Notes: generated by a model from the letters alone, not told the origin. A stretch of DNA of 64,000 nt from Aliiroseovarius crassostreae (GCF_001307765.1 NZ_LKBA01000004.1:310001-374000); one strand, 5' to 3'. Positions 46,450-56,019 are shown, numbered from the stretch's first letter. A program made the numbers and translations.

Positions 46450-48048
46450 ATGTCCGACCTGATCGACGACCCCATGCCGGGTCAGAACACGCCTGAATAT
46501 ACCGTCGCCGAAATCTCGGGTGCGGTGAAAAAGACCATCGAAGGGGCGTTTGGGCGTATTCGCGTGCGAGGAGAGGTGGGCCGTGTGTTCAAAGCCCGCT
46601 CCGGGCACCTTTATTACGACATCAAGGATGACGGCAATGTCCTGTCCTGCACCACCTGGAAAGGGCAGGCCGCACGCCTGTCCGTGCAGCCAGAGGAAGG
46701 GATGGAGGTGATTGTCACCGGCAAACTCACCGCCTTTGGCGCCCAGTCCAAATATAACATGAACGTGGACGAGGTGGTCGTGGCGGGCGAAGGCGCGCTG
46801 ATGGCCATGCTGGAGAAGCGCAAAAAGAAACTGGCCGCCGAAGGGTTGTTCGACGAGGCGCGCAAACAGAAAATCCCGTTCCTGCCCGAAGTGATCGGGG
46901 TGGTGACCTCACCGTCCGGGGCTGTCATCCGGGACATCCTGCACCGGCTGCGTGACCGGTTTCCCCGCAAGGTGCTGATCTGGCCGGTGGCGGTGCAGGG
47001 CGCGGCCTGTGCCCCCGAAGTGACCCGCGCGATCGAAGGGTTCAACCGGTTGACACCGGGCGGCGCATTGCCCCGCCCCGATCTGCTGATCGTCGCGCGT
47101 GGCGGTGGTTCGATCGAGGACCTCTGGGGGTTCAATGAAGAAGAGGTGGCGCGGGCGGCAAGCGCCTCACAGATCCCGCTGATCTCAGCCGTGGGGCATG
47201 AAACGGATACAACACTGATCGACTACGTGTCCGACCTGCGTGCGCCCACACCGACCGCTGCGGCTGAACATGCCGTGCCGGTGCGGCTGGAGCTTTTGGC
47301 CTGGGTCGAAGAGGCCGGTGCCCGCCTGTCCCGCGCCATCGGACAGGGGGTGACGCAACGCGGCCAGCGCCTGCGCGATCTGTCCCGCGCGCTGCCGCGC
47401 CCCGAGACGCTTCTGGACGCGCCGCGTCAACGGTTGGACCGGGCAGAGAAGGACCTGCCCGCGGCGCTCCGCTCCGTCACGCAACACCGCAAGGTGCAAT
47501 TGACACAGGTGGCGGCGGGGCTGCGCCCGCAATCCCTGTCGGGGATGGTTGCCACCAAGCGGGAGGAGCTGCGCAAGATTGGCGCCCGCCTGCCCCCCGC
47601 CCTGTCACGGGCCAATGCTGAGAAACGCCGCGATTTTCAACGCGTTTCCGGTCGCCTGAGCGCGGGGCGCATTCAACAGGAAACCACCCGCAAACAGGGG
47701 GAGTTGAGTGAACTATCCACCCGCCTGACCCGCGCTTTCGAGATGAGCATCTCGCGCCAGCGGGACCGGCTGGGGGCGTTGGATCGGATGCACCAGACAC
47801 TCGGCTATACCGAAACACTCCGGCGCGGCTATGCCGTGGTGCGCGCTGAGGGGGCGCTGGTGACAAGTGTCGCTGCTGCCCGGTCGGGAAAATCTTTGGA
47901 GATCGAGTTTGCTGACGGGCGCTTCCCTCTGGATACTCCCCCCTCGGATAAACCACCGTCCAAATCCACCTCTAAATCCGCGTCACAAAAAACGAGCGCC
48001 CCGGCCAAGCCGCGCAAGGTGGGCCCGGAACAGGGCTCACTGTTTTAA
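46450..48048 (+). CDS. xseA: exodeoxyribonuclease VII large subunit
   Basis: A 532-residue nuclease subunit that degrades single-stranded DNA. The N-terminal OB fold (RVRGEVGRVFKARSGHLYYDIKDD) is followed by the catalytic core (GVVTSPSGAVIRDILHRL, IVARGGGSIEDLWGFNEEEVARA, ISAVGHETDTTLIDYVSDLRAPTPTAAAE), a long coiled coil and the closing RGYAVVR block. The tail beyond about residue 500 is a Ser/Lys/Pro-rich low-complexity extension. Confidence 0.96.
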   Translation: MSDLIDDPMPGQNTPEYTVAEISGAVKKTIEGAFGRIRVRGEVGRVFKARSGHLYYDIKDDGNVLSCTTWKGQAARLSVQPEEGMEVIVTGKLTAFGAQSKYNMNVDEVVVAGEGALMAMLEKRKKKLAAEGLFDEARKQKIPFLPEVIGVVTSPSGAVIRDILHRLRDRFPRKVLIWPVAVQGAACAPEVTRAIEGFNRLTPGGALPRPDLLIVARGGGSIEDLWGFNEEEVARAASASQIPLISAVGHETDTTLIDYVSDLRAPTPTAAAEHAVPVRLELLAWVEEAGARLSRAIGQGVTQRGQRLRDLSRALPRPETLLDAPRQRLDRAEKDLPAALRSVTQHRKVQLTQVAAGLRPQSLSGMVATKREELRKIGARLPPALSRANAEKRRDFQRVSGRLSAGRIQQETTRKQGELSELSTRLTRAFEMSISRQRDRLGALDRMHQTLGYTETLRRGYAVVRAEGALVTSVAAARSGKSLEIEFADGRFPLDTPPSDKPPSKSTSKSASQKTSAPAKPRKVGPEQGSLF

Positions 48049-48055
48049 CGCGAAA

Positions 48056-48190
48056 GGGGGAGGGGGCGCTGCCCCCGGCTTCGCCTCCCCCGGGATATTT
48101 AAGGCAAGAGGAAAAGCGGGGTGGAAACCCTTTTTTCTTGCTGAAAATACCTCGGGGTGAGCCTCAAAGAGGCGAGGGGCAGAGCCCCTT
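48056..48190. repeat. family 1 dispersed repeat, two inverted arms
   Basis: The left arm has GGGGGCGCTGCCCCC and CCCCCGGGATATTT with GGCAAGAGGAAAAG. The right arm has TTTTTTCTTGCTG, AAAATACCTCGGGGTGA and GCGAGGGGCAGAGCCCC. This is the cleanest two-armed copy. It fills the gap between the convergent xseA and rluB. Confidence 0.8.
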
Positions 48191-48205
48191 ATAAGGGCGA
48201 TGGGA

Positions 48206-49231
48206 TCAGCGTTTGGAGCCACGCGGCGCAGTGGGTTTTGCCGAGGGTTTTGCTGTGGATTTCGCGGAAGGCTTTCCGGATGCTCTGCCGCTGGGGGCGC
48301 CTTTGGGGCGGGTCCCCGGTCTGGCCCCGGCTTTTGCGCTGCCTTTGCCTTTGAAGGCCGGTTTGGTCGCGGATTGCCCGCTTCGCGCATCGGCGCGTTC
48401 CTTGGCGCGGTCGGTTTTTTGGGTCAGGGCAGCGGCTTTGCCTTTGCGGCGGCGCACCGGGGGGCGTGTTTCGCTTTCCCCGTCCAGACCCAGCTGATCG
48501 CGCAGGACGCGGCGGCGCACTTCTTCGACCTCACCTTGTTTCAGTGTGCCCAGCTGAAAGGGGCCATAGCTGACACGCAGGAGCCGGTTCACGGTCAGCC
48601 CGACCGCTTCCATGGCCCGGCGAATTTCGCGGTTCTTGCCTTCGCGCAGGGCCACGGTCAGCCAGGCGTTTGAGCCTTGTTGCCGGTCGATCGAGACGGT
48701 CATGGGCTGAAAACGCTCCCCATCAAGGGTGATGCCTTTTCGAAGCGGCGCGATCATGTCGTCGGTGGGTTCCCCTTTGACGCGCACGCGGTATTTGCGC
48801 ACCCAGCCGGTTGATGGCAGTTCCAGCTTGCGCTTGATCTCACCGTCATTTGTCAGGAGCAGCAACCCTTCGGAATTAAGGTCGAGGCGGCCCACGCTCA
48901 TGACCCGGGGCATGTCCTCGGGCAGGGCGTCGAAGACGGTTTCGCGGCCCTTTTCATCCCGTGCGGTTGTGACGAGGCCGGTGGGTTTGTGATACAGCCA
49001 GAGGCGCGCGGGTTCAGGGTCTGCCAGTGCCTTGCCATCGACAATGATGCGCTCCTTGCCAGTGACGTTCAGGGCGGGGCTGGTGATGACCTTGCCATTC
49101 ACGCTGACCCGACCGGCTTCGATCATGCGCTCCGCTTCGCGGCGGCTGGCCACGCCGGCACGGGCCAGGACTTTGGCGATACGATCCCCCGATTTGGGGG
49201 TGGCGGGGGTATTTTGCGGCTCTTTGCTCAT
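48206..49231 (-). CDS. rluB: ribosomal large subunit pseudouridine synthase, RluB/RsuA family
   Basis: A 341-residue enzyme. An S4 RNA-binding domain (RIAKVLARAGVASRREAERMIEAGRVSVNG) is followed by the catalytic domain, with the aspartate in VGRLDLNSEGLLLLTNDG and EGKNREIRRAM near the end of the core. From about residue 265 a 75-residue Lys/Arg/Ala/Pro-rich tail follows, probably disordered and RNA-binding. RluB would modify 23S rRNA near position 2605; RsuA or RluE activity is not excluded. ATG 49231 follows CAAGG. Confidence 0.9.
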   Translation of the reverse strand: MSKEPQNTPATPKSGDRIAKVLARAGVASRREAERMIEAGRVSVNGKVITSPALNVTGKERIIVDGKALADPEPARLWLYHKPTGLVTTARDEKGRETVFDALPEDMPRVMSVGRLDLNSEGLLLLTNDGEIKRKLELPSTGWVRKYRVRVKGEPTDDMIAPLRKGITLDGERFQPMTVSIDRQQGSNAWLTVALREGKNREIRRAMEAVGLTVNRLLRVSYGPFQLGTLKQGEVEEVRRRVLRDQLGLDGESETRPPVRRRKGKAAALTQKTDRAKERADARSGQSATKPAFKGKGSAKAGARPGTRPKGAPSGRASGKPSAKSTAKPSAKPTAPRGSKR

Positions 49232-49342
49232 ACCTTGCCATAGCCTGCGCGGCCACAAAGGGCCAGATGGAAATGACAACAGGTGCCGTTGGAAGGGCGT
49301 GGGGGGCTTGGCAATGGGGCAAATGACGGGCATCAAGGCCCT

Positions 49343-49798
49343 ATGAGCCCGTTCACGTCCCATATGCACACCGCCCTTGAAGAGGCGCGCGCCGCAGAAC
49401 TGCGCGGTGAGGTGCCGGTTGGGGCCGTTATTGTCGCCCCAACAGGTGAGGTGATTGCGCGGGCTGGCAATCGGACCCGTGAACTCAACGACCCTTCCGC
49501 CCATGCCGAGATGCTGGCCATCCGCTCAGCCTGTGCCGCGGTGGGATCCGAACGCCTGCCAGAACACGATCTTTTTGTCACGCTGGAGCCTTGCCCGATG
49601 TGTGCTGCGGTGATTTCAGCCGCCCGGATCAGGCGTGTCTATTACGGTGCGGCGGATCCGAAATCCGGGGGGGTGGCGCAAGGTCCGCGGATCTTTTTGC
49701 ACCCGCAATGCCATCATGTGCCAGAGGTCTATGACGGGATTGCCGAAGCGGAATGTGCCGCACTGCTGACGGCCTTTTTCCAAAAGATGCGGGATTGA
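49343..49798 (+). CDS. tadA: tRNA-specific adenosine deaminase
   Basis: A 151-residue zinc deaminase converting A34 to inosine in tRNA-Arg(ACG). The zinc motif is H54-A-E56 (SAHAEMLAI) plus P83-CPMC (LEPCPMCAAV). The late block RVYYGAADPKSGG is typical. ATG 49343 gives the normal N-terminus. It ends one base before the AEC transporter start. Confidence 0.94.
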   Translation: MSPFTSHMHTALEEARAAELRGEVPVGAVIVAPTGEVIARAGNRTRELNDPSAHAEMLAIRSACAAVGSERLPEHDLFVTLEPCPMCAAVISAARIRRVYYGAADPKSGGVAQGPRIFLHPQCHHVPEVYDGIAEAECAALLTAFFQKMRD

Positions 49799-49799
49799 G

Positions 49800-50717
49800 A
49801 TGGATCTGGCGCTGGCAATTTTGCCTATTCTGCTCACGCTCCTGACCGGCTATGCGCTGGTTCGGTTTGGGATGATCCCGCGCGAACACTGGCCCGCAAT
49901 TGAGGCGCTTTCCTTTCGCCTGCTGATCCCGGTGATCCTGTTGCGGATCATTTCGACCGTGGATTTCTCGGCCGCCAGCATGGGCCCTTTTGCGCTGTTG
50001 CTGATCGGCGTGGTCAGTCTCGCGGGGGCGGGGGTGTTGGGGCTGCGCCTGTTGCCGCAGACCCTGCTGCCCAACCCCGCCTTCACCACGTTGTTCCAGA
50101 CAACCACCCGCTGGAACGGCTTTGTCGGGCTGGCGGCGGCTGAATTGTTTCTCGGAGCGGAAGGGGTGGGCCTAATCGCCCTGGCCATGGCGGTGCTGGT
50201 GGCCCCGTTGAACGTGGTGAATGTGGCGATCCTCGCCGGGTTCGGGCCGGGCAAGGCCTCTGTGAAAAAGATTGCACTTGGAATTGTGAAAAACCCACTG
50301 GTGCAGGGGGGCGCACTGGGGCTTGCGTTGAACCTTGGTGGCATAGCGATCCCGAAACCGATTGACGATACGCTTGAGTTGATTGGCCGGGCCGGGCTGG
50401 GGGTTGGTATTCTGGCCATCGGGGCGGGGATTTCCTTCCGGCGCCTGCTTGTGCCCCATTTGCGCATCATCATCGGGGTGCTGCTGCGCCCCGGCCTGAC
50501 CGTGGGGCTGCTGCTGTTGCTGGCCCCCCTGTTCAGCCTGACCGCAGAACAGACCTTGGCGGGGATCTTTGTCTTTGGGGTGTCCTGTGCCACCAACGGC
50601 TATGTCGTCGCCCGCCAGATGGGAGGGGACGCCGATCTGTATGCGGATGTGATGACCTGGCAGACCCTGCTATCGATGCTGGTTCTTCCGGGAATGGCGG
50701 TCTGGCTTCTGCCCTGA
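49800..50717 (+). CDS. AEC-family transporter (auxin efflux carrier-like)
   Basis: A 305-residue protein with ten hydrophobic segments in two halves, opening LALAILPILLTLLTGYALVRFG. The mid-region WNGFVGLAAAELFLGAEG and the C-terminal half VSCATNGYVVARQMGGDADLYADVMTWQTLLS are typical of bacterial AEC permeases (malate, malonate or unknown substrates). It begins directly after tadA. Confidence 0.88.
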   Translation: MDLALAILPILLTLLTGYALVRFGMIPREHWPAIEALSFRLLIPVILLRIISTVDFSAASMGPFALLLIGVVSLAGAGVLGLRLLPQTLLPNPAFTTLFQTTTRWNGFVGLAAAELFLGAEGVGLIALAMAVLVAPLNVVNVAILAGFGPGKASVKKIALGIVKNPLVQGGALGLALNLGGIAIPKPIDDTLELIGRAGLGVGILAIGAGISFRRLLVPHLRIIIGVLLRPGLTVGLLLLLAPLFSLTAEQTLAGIFVFGVSCATNGYVVARQMGGDADLYADVMTWQTLLSMLVLPGMAVWLLP

Positions 50718-50756
50718 TGTGGGCCTTGCCCGCGGTGATTGCCGCGCCCAATGCTC

Positions 50757-50886
50757 AGGGGCTCTGCCCCTCGACCTTCGGTCTCACCCCGAGGTATTTT
50801 GCGCAAGAAAAAAGACCCGATCCGCTTTTCCCCTTGGCCCAAATATCCTGGGGTGAGCGGCAAAGCCGCGAGGGGCAAAGCCCCTT
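50757..50886. repeat. family 1 dispersed repeat, two inverted arms
   Basis: The left arm has GGGGCTCTGCCCC, CACCCCGAGGTATTTT and GCAAGAAAAAAGA. The right arm has CCAAATATCCTGGGGTGAG and GCGAGGGGCAAAGCCCC. It occupies most of the gap 50718-51033, which holds no gene. Confidence 0.8.
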
Positions 50887-51033
50887 TCCGAGCGGTGTGG
50901 TGGGCGGGGACGCAGCAATTTGTGCTGCAATTTACGATATGTACTCCTGACGTGCCCCCTGCATGACGCGACCCCTGCGCCAAACGCGCTGGTTTGACCC
51001 CAGACGCGACGCTGCAATGCCTTACCTGCCTGC

Positions 51034-51366
51034 TCAAGTCCTTGTCGGATAGGGTGTGTCCGCGTCGGGGGCCGCGATGATTTCCGTGCGCCCGCCCGCG
51101 TCTTCCACCTCTGCCGCAAGGATGTGCAGGATGCTATAGGTGTCGCTCCCCGCCTCAAGGCTCTGATAATGCCACGGAAACTGCGCAAATATCCCGAGGA
51201 AGTCCTGATCCAGCTCGCTGTCCCAGTTTTCGGCCACCATCCGGGCAACAGGAGTAAGATCCGGCCCGGGGTCGATGATCCATAGCTGGAAATACCCTTC
51301 ATATGGCCTCGCCGTGTCCGGCGGCGATCTGTTCCAGCCTAGTTTTCTCAGAAACCGGAAGATCAT
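51034..51366 (-). CDS. hypothetical protein coupled to the UPF0173 gene
   Basis: A 110-residue protein with no family I recognise. It starts IFRFLRKLGW and has acidic and aromatic stretches (YEGYFQLWIIDPGPDL, FLGIFAQFPWHYQSLE); the length suggests a small alpha/beta fold. ATG overlaps the UPF0173 stop by four bases (ATGA), which supports real translation. It is a plausible partner of the hydrolase. Confidence 0.6.
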   Translation of the reverse strand: MIFRFLRKLGWNRSPPDTARPYEGYFQLWIIDPGPDLTPVARMVAENWDSELDQDFLGIFAQFPWHYQSLEAGSDTYSILHILAAEVEDAGGRTEIIAAPDADTPYPTRT

Positions 51367-52055
51367 AGCGTGATGGGCTCCAGCACCTCGGGTTCGATCA
51401 CATCAACCCCGGGCAGGCCATCGCGCAGGGCGTCTGCGGATTGTTCCAGCAGGGGAAAGGTGCGGTAGTGGCACGGGATCACGGTTTGGAAGTTGAAATA
51501 CCGTCTGGCGGCATAGGCGGCGCGGGTCATGTCCATGGTAAAATGCCCCCCGGCGCAGAGGATGCCGATATCGGGCCTGTGCAGGTCCCCCATCCATTCC
51601 ATATCCGCCATGATATCCGTGTCGCCGGACAGATAGATCACACGGCCTTCGCCCTGGATCATATAGCCTGCTTCCGCCCCGGTATAAATCGGCCCGTTGG
51701 CCCCGGCCATGGACGAGCTGTGCGCCGCGTTCACCATGGTTACCTTCGCGCCGCCCAGATCCACCGTGCCGCCCTTGTTGACCCCAACCACGGAGATCTC
51801 GTGCTTGCCTTCCCACCAGTTCATCAGGTCATAGATGCCCACGCAGGGAATGCCCAGCTCGCGGCAGATATCCAGCGTGTCCCCGGTGTGGTCCCCATGC
51901 CCATGGGTCAAAAGCACATGGGTTGCGCCGGCAAGGGCCTCGGCGCGACGCTCCTCGGGAAATATCGGGTTGCCGGTCAGCCATGGATCCACCAGCAGCA
52001 CGGCTTTTTCAATTTCTATCCGAAATCCGGAATGTCCCAGCCAGGTGATTTTCAT
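51363..52055 (-). CDS. UPF0173 metal-dependent hydrolase (metallo-beta-lactamase fold)
   Basis: A 230-residue MBL-fold hydrolase. It opens MKITWLGHSGFRIE. The metal motif is HGHGDH (residues 51-56), with NAAHSSSM, YLSGDTD and IPCHYRTFP supplying the later ligands. The physiological substrate of UPF0173 proteins is not established. ATG 52055 is used because the upstream reading is unlike the family. Confidence 0.92.
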   Translation of the reverse strand: MKITWLGHSGFRIEIEKAVLLVDPWLTGNPIFPEERRAEALAGATHVLLTHGHGDHTGDTLDICRELGIPCVGIYDLMNWWEGKHEISVVGVNKGGTVDLGGAKVTMVNAAHSSSMAGANGPIYTGAEAGYMIQGEGRVIYLSGDTDIMADMEWMGDLHRPDIGILCAGGHFTMDMTRAAYAARRYFNFQTVIPCHYRTFPLLEQSADALRDGLPGVDVIEPEVLEPITL

Positions 52056-52244
52056 CGGCCTCGTCCTCCCATAAGGGCCCGGTTCGGGCCGTCGCCCATC
52101 GAGTAGCGCCTGATCGCGTCCTGTCACCTGTTTAACCTGCCGCACCCCCGCCCGCCCCCCCGTCTTTCACTGGCGCTTGCCCCTTGGGGCTGCACGGGCT
52201 AAACGGGGCGATAACATTACATGCGAAATCATCGGGGGCACCCC

Positions 52245-52532
52245 ATGTCGATCGACATCGAAACCGCGCGCAAGGTTGCGCATCTGGCCCGGATCCGGGT
52301 GGAAGAAGACCGCCTGCCGGAGCTGGCAGAAAACTTCAACGCCATCTTGGGCTTTATCGAACAGCTGAACGAAGTGGACGTGGACGGGGTTGAACCGATG
52401 ACCTCGGTCACGCCGCAGCGCCTGAAACGCCGCGAAGATGTGGTGACCGATGGCGATATGCCCGAGAAAATCCTGTCCAATGCCCCAGATGCCCGTGAAG
52501 GCTTCTTTGCCGTGCCGAAGGTGGTTGAATAA
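52245..52532 (+). CDS. gatC: Asp-tRNA(Asn)/Glu-tRNA(Gln) amidotransferase subunit C
   Basis: A 95-residue linker subunit of GatCAB, which makes Gln-tRNA (and possibly Asn-tRNA) by transamidation. The N-terminal helix [21 protein letters not shown] and the block [23 protein letters not shown] are typical. ATG 52245 is the normal start. The stop overlaps gatA as TAATG. Confidence 0.96.
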   Translation: MSIDIETARKVAHLARIRVEEDRLPELAENFNAILGFIEQLNEVDVDGVEPMTSVTPQRLKRREDVVTDGDMPEKILSNAPDAREGFFAVPKVVE

Positions 52533-54019
52533 TGACTGAGCTGAACAAACTGACCATTGCCGACGCCCGGGATGCCCTGCGCAAGGGTGATCTGACCTCG
52601 GTGGAGCTGACCGAAGCCTGCCTGACCGCGATCGAAGGCGCGGATGCGCTGGGCGCTTTTGTGCATAACACACCGGATCTGGCACGCGCGCAGGCCAAGG
52701 CTGCGGATGCGCGTCTGCAGGCTGGCGACGCGCCGGATATGTGCGGTATCCCGTTGGGGATCAAGGACCTTTTCTGCACCAAAGGTGTGCCGTCACAGGC
52801 GGCGTCAAACATCCTTAAAGGGTTCACGCCGGAATACGAATCGACCGTCAGCCAGAACCTTCTGGACAATGGCACCGTGATGCTGGGCAAGCTCAATATG
52901 GACGAGTTCGCCATGGGCTCCTCCAATGAAACGTCGTGTTACGGCAACGCGGTGAACCCGTGGCGCCGGGGCAACGAAGATACGCCGCTTACGCCGGGCG
53001 GCAGCTCGGGCGGGTCGGCCTCTGCCGTGGCTGCGGATCTCTGTCTGGCGGCCACCGGCACCGATACCGGCGGCTCGATCCGCCAGCCCGCTGCCTTCAC
53101 CGGCATCACCGGCATCAAACCCACCTACGGCCGCTGCTCGCGCTGGGGTGTGGTGGCCTTTGCCTCGTCGCTCGATCAGGCGGGTCCGATGACCAAATCG
53201 GTGCGCGACGCCGCGATCATGCTGGAAGCCATGTGTGGCCATGACGCGAAGGATTCGACCAGCGCCGATCTGCCTGTGCCGAATTTCGAAGCGATGCTGA
53301 CCGGCGACATCAAGGGCAAGAAGATCGGTATCCCGAAAGAATACCACATGGACGGGATGCCCGATGAGATCGAGGCGCTCTGGTCCAAAGGTGCCGACAT
53401 GCTGCGTGACGCAGGGGCCGAGATTGTCGATATCTCGCTGCCGCACACCAAATATGCGCTGCCCGCCTATTACGTGATTGCGCCGGCGGAAGCCTCGTCA
53501 AACCTCGCGCGCTATGACGGGGTGAAATACGGTCACCGTGCCACGCTGGAAAGCGGCGAAGGCATCAATGACATGTATGAAAAGACCCGCGCCGAAGGGT
53601 TCGGTCCCGAGGTGCAGCGCCGTGTGATGGTTGGCACCTATGTGCTGTCGGCCGGTTTCTATGACGCCTATTACAACCGTGCCCGCCGGGTGCGCGCGCT
53701 GATCAAGAAAGACTTTGATGATGTGTTCGCCGCTGGCGTCGACGCAATCCTGACCCCGGCCACGCCCTCTGCGGCCTTTGGCCTGGGCGAGATGAAGGAC
53801 GCGGATCCGGTCAAGATGTATCTCAACGATGTCTTCACCGTGACCGTGAACCTGGCCGGTCTGCCGGGCATCTCAATCCCCGCCGGGCTGGACGCTCAGG
53901 GCCTGCCGCTTGGCCTGCAGCTGATCGGTCGTCCGTGGGAAGAGGGCGATCTGCTGAATATCGCCCATGAGGTCGAAGCCCGCGCTGGCTTTGTGGCAAA
54001 GCCGGAGAAATGGTGGTAA
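52532..54019 (+). CDS. gatA: Asp-tRNA(Asn)/Glu-tRNA(Gln) amidotransferase subunit A
   Basis: A 495-residue amidase subunit that releases ammonia from glutamine. The catalytic triad of the amidase signature family is K78 ([10 protein letters not shown]), S158 (GGSSGGS) and S182 ([10 protein letters not shown]). The length and the C-terminal [18 protein letters not shown] are normal. gatB is not in the window. Confidence 0.97.
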   Translation: MTELNKLTIADARDALRKGDLTSVELTEACLTAIEGADALGAFVHNTPDLARAQAKAADARLQAGDAPDMCGIPLGIKDLFCTKGVPSQAASNILKGFTPEYESTVSQNLLDNGTVMLGKLNMDEFAMGSSNETSCYGNAVNPWRRGNEDTPLTPGGSSGGSASAVAADLCLAATGTDTGGSIRQPAAFTGITGIKPTYGRCSRWGVVAFASSLDQAGPMTKSVRDAAIMLEAMCGHDAKDSTSADLPVPNFEAMLTGDIKGKKIGIPKEYHMDGMPDEIEALWSKGADMLRDAGAEIVDISLPHTKYALPAYYVIAPAEASSNLARYDGVKYGHRATLESGEGINDMYEKTRAEGFGPEVQRRVMVGTYVLSAGFYDAYYNRARRVRALIKKDFDDVFAAGVDAILTPATPSAAFGLGEMKDADPVKMYLNDVFTVTVNLAGLPGISIPAGLDAQGLPLGLQLIGRPWEEGDLLNIAHEVEARAGFVAKPEKWW

Positions 54020-54063
54020 ACCACCACGGGTTTTACGGATGAGCTAAGCAAAGGACGGCCAAG

Positions 54064-54825
54064 ATGCGTATTTTCTCGAAACCAGTTTCGGTTGCGGTTT
54101 CCATGGTGGTGCTGACCGCCTGTGTTGATACGCGTATGCCCGACAGCGCGGCCCATCTGCCGAAAAGCCCGTTTGACGGAGGGGCGCCGCTTTCGGCAAT
54201 GATCGAAGGCAGCGCAGTGTCGAGCCAGCCGCTGGAGGCCTCAGCGCCGATCCCGGCTGCTGCGCCCGATGCGCCCACCTCAGCCGCAACCGGCAATGCC
54301 GGGATTTCGGATGAACAGGACTTCCAGGCCGTTTCGTCCCGGGAAACCATCGAAAGCGACGCGGCGCGCCGTGCGGCCAATCAGGCACAATATCAGCAGA
54401 TCGAACCGACCGCCCTGCCATCACGCCCGCGCGGCCTGGGGGTCTCCATTGTCGAGTTTGCGCTGTCGACCAAAAACCAGGTGGGGCAGTCGCTCTATAA
54501 ACGGTTCAGCCTCGGTGGGCAGAGCCGCTATGAGCGCAATTGCGCAAGCTATGGATCCACCGATGCTGCCCAGCAGGCGTTCCTGAGCTCCGGCGGTCCC
54601 GAGAAGGATCGCTATGGTATCGACCCGGATGGCGATGGCTTTGCCTGTGGCTGGGATCCGGCGCCGTTCCGCAAGGTGCGCGCAGCCCAAGGCGCCGCGC
54701 CTGCCCCCCAGGCTGCGGTCAGCGCATCGGATCTGGCCGCTGCCGGGATCACCGGGGAGCCTTCGGGGGCTCCGGCCCTGCCTACACTTGTGCCGGGTGA
54801 GACGCTGAACATTTCGACTGAGTGA
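54064..54825 (+). CDS. excalibur-domain lipoprotein
   Basis: A 253-residue protein. The signal peptide ends in the lipobox LTAC (MRIFSKPVSVAVSMVVLTAC). A long Ala/Pro/Ser-rich linker leads to a cysteine-paired block (NCASYGSTDAAQQAFLSSGG...IDPDGDGFACGWDPAPFR), which contains the excalibur DPDGDGFAC calcium-binding signature. A further Ala/Pro-rich tail ends the protein. It is probably a periplasmic-facing lipoprotein. It is 45 bases after gatA and 10 before the amidase gene. Confidence 0.8.
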   Translation: MRIFSKPVSVAVSMVVLTACVDTRMPDSAAHLPKSPFDGGAPLSAMIEGSAVSSQPLEASAPIPAAAPDAPTSAATGNAGISDEQDFQAVSSRETIESDAARRAANQAQYQQIEPTALPSRPRGLGVSIVEFALSTKNQVGQSLYKRFSLGGQSRYERNCASYGSTDAAQQAFLSSGGPEKDRYGIDPDGDGFACGWDPAPFRKVRAAQGAAPAPQAAVSASDLAAAGITGEPSGAPALPTLVPGETLNISTE

Positions 54826-54835
54826 GCGCGGCCAG

Positions 54836-55510
54836 ATGTCTGGTCGCGACGGGCCCGCCCCCCGGATCATTCCGCATCCTTCCCCCAATTTTGGCCCAAG
54901 ACGCGATGGGCTGCACCCGTCGCTGATCGTGCTGCATTACACGGCCATGGACAGCGCAAAATCCGCGCTGGATCGGCTGTGTTCGCCAGAATATGAAGTC
55001 TCCGCCCACTATCTGATCTGCCGCAAAGGCCAGATCTATCAGATGGTCGCCGAAGAGATGCGCGCCTGGCATGCCGGGGCAGGGGAATGGGCCGGGGTGC
55101 AGGATATCAACTCCCGCTCGATCGGCATCGAACTCGACAATGATGGTGCCTCGCCCTTTTCCGAGCCGCAGATGAGTGCGCTGGAGGCGCTCCTGCGCGG
55201 GGTCATGGCGCGTTGGGACATTTCCCCCCAGGCGGTGATCGGTCACAGCGACATGGCACCGGGGCGCAAGATGGATCCGGGGCGGCGCTTTGACTGGGCG
55301 CGCCTTGCCCATCGCGGGCTGGCTGCCCGGTCCGGGGCCACACCCGCGTCGCAGGACATCTCCCCCGACGGGTTTCGCACCTGCGCCCACCGCGCGGGAT
55401 ATCCGGCCAATATAGATGACGCCACGCTTCTGGCTGCCGTGCGCCTGCGCCACCGGCCCTGGGCAAACGGGCCGCTCTCCGCGGAAGATTTCGCCGCGCT
55501 TCCGGTTTGA
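54836..55510 (+). CDS. N-acetylmuramoyl-L-alanine amidase, AmiD type
   Basis: A 224-residue zinc amidase (amidase_2 fold) that cuts the bond between MurNAc and the L-Ala of peptidoglycan. The zinc ligands are H34 (VLHYTAMDS), H137 (VIGHSDMAPGRKMDPG) and D147; the glutamate-containing SIGIELDNDG is the central block. No signal peptide is visible, so the cellular compartment is uncertain. A family 1 repeat follows directly. Confidence 0.9.
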   Translation: MSGRDGPAPRIIPHPSPNFGPRRDGLHPSLIVLHYTAMDSAKSALDRLCSPEYEVSAHYLICRKGQIYQMVAEEMRAWHAGAGEWAGVQDINSRSIGIELDNDGASPFSEPQMSALEALLRGVMARWDISPQAVIGHSDMAPGRKMDPGRRFDWARLAHRGLAARSGATPASQDISPDGFRTCAHRAGYPANIDDATLLAAVRLRHRPWANGPLSAEDFAALPV

Positions 55511-55517
55511 ACCTTTT

Positions 55518-55580
55518 CCTTTTTTCTTGCTCCAAATACCTCGGGGTGAGCCTCAAAGAGGCGAGGGGCAGCGCCCCTTA
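55518..55580. repeat. family 1 dispersed repeat, single inverted arm
   Basis: TTTTTTCTTGCTCC, AAATACCTCGGGGTGA and GCGAGGGGCAGCGCCCC. It sits between the amidase stop and the RNase P RNA promoter. Confidence 0.75.
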
Positions 55581-55592
55581 TCCTCTTTATGC

Positions 55593-55621
55593 TTGACGCT
55601 CCCGCCCGCTGTTCCTATCCC
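55593..55621 (+). promoter_or_regulatory. sigma-70 promoter of rnpB
   Basis: -35 TTGACG at 55593-55598, a 17-base spacer and -10 TATCCC at 55616-55621, about seven bases before the predicted RNA 5' end. Confidence 0.7.
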
Positions 55622-55628
55622 ATCCCCC

Positions 55629-56019
55629 ACGCGGATGGCCGGATGACCGCGGGTGACTGTCAGGGCGTGCCCAGGCGTGACGCGAGGAAAGTCCGGACTC
55701 CATAAGGCAACGGTGCCGGGTAACGCCCGGCGGGGGCAACCCCAGGGACAGCGCCACAGAGAAAAGACGGCCCTGCATGTCGGGGTCAGGGTGAAACGGT
55801 GGGGTAAGAGCCCACCGCGCGACTGGCAACAGAAGCGGCACGGCAAGCCCCACCGGGAGCAATGCCAAATAGGAATCGCTAGGGGGCAACCCCGGGGCTG
55901 CCTTGGCCCTTCGCAGATTCGGGTTGGCAGCTTGAGCGCCCTGGCAACAGGTCGCCTAGAGGAATGGTCATCCAGGGTGGAAACACCTGGACAAAATCCG
56001 GCTTACAGGCCGTCCGCGT
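55629..56019 (+). ncRNA. rnpB: RNase P RNA (class A)
   Basis: The catalytic RNA of RNase P, which cuts the 5' leader from pre-tRNA. The ends pair as the P1 helix (ACGCGGATGGCC with GGCCGTCCGCGT, one mismatch). GAGGAAAGTCCGGACTCC near the 5' end and ACAAAATCCGGCTTACAG near the 3' end are the universal P4-side conserved blocks. GGGGTAAGAGCCCACCGCG and GGCAAGCCCCACCGGGAGCA are other conserved regions. The length (about 391 nt) fits alphaproteobacterial type A. Confidence 0.95.
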
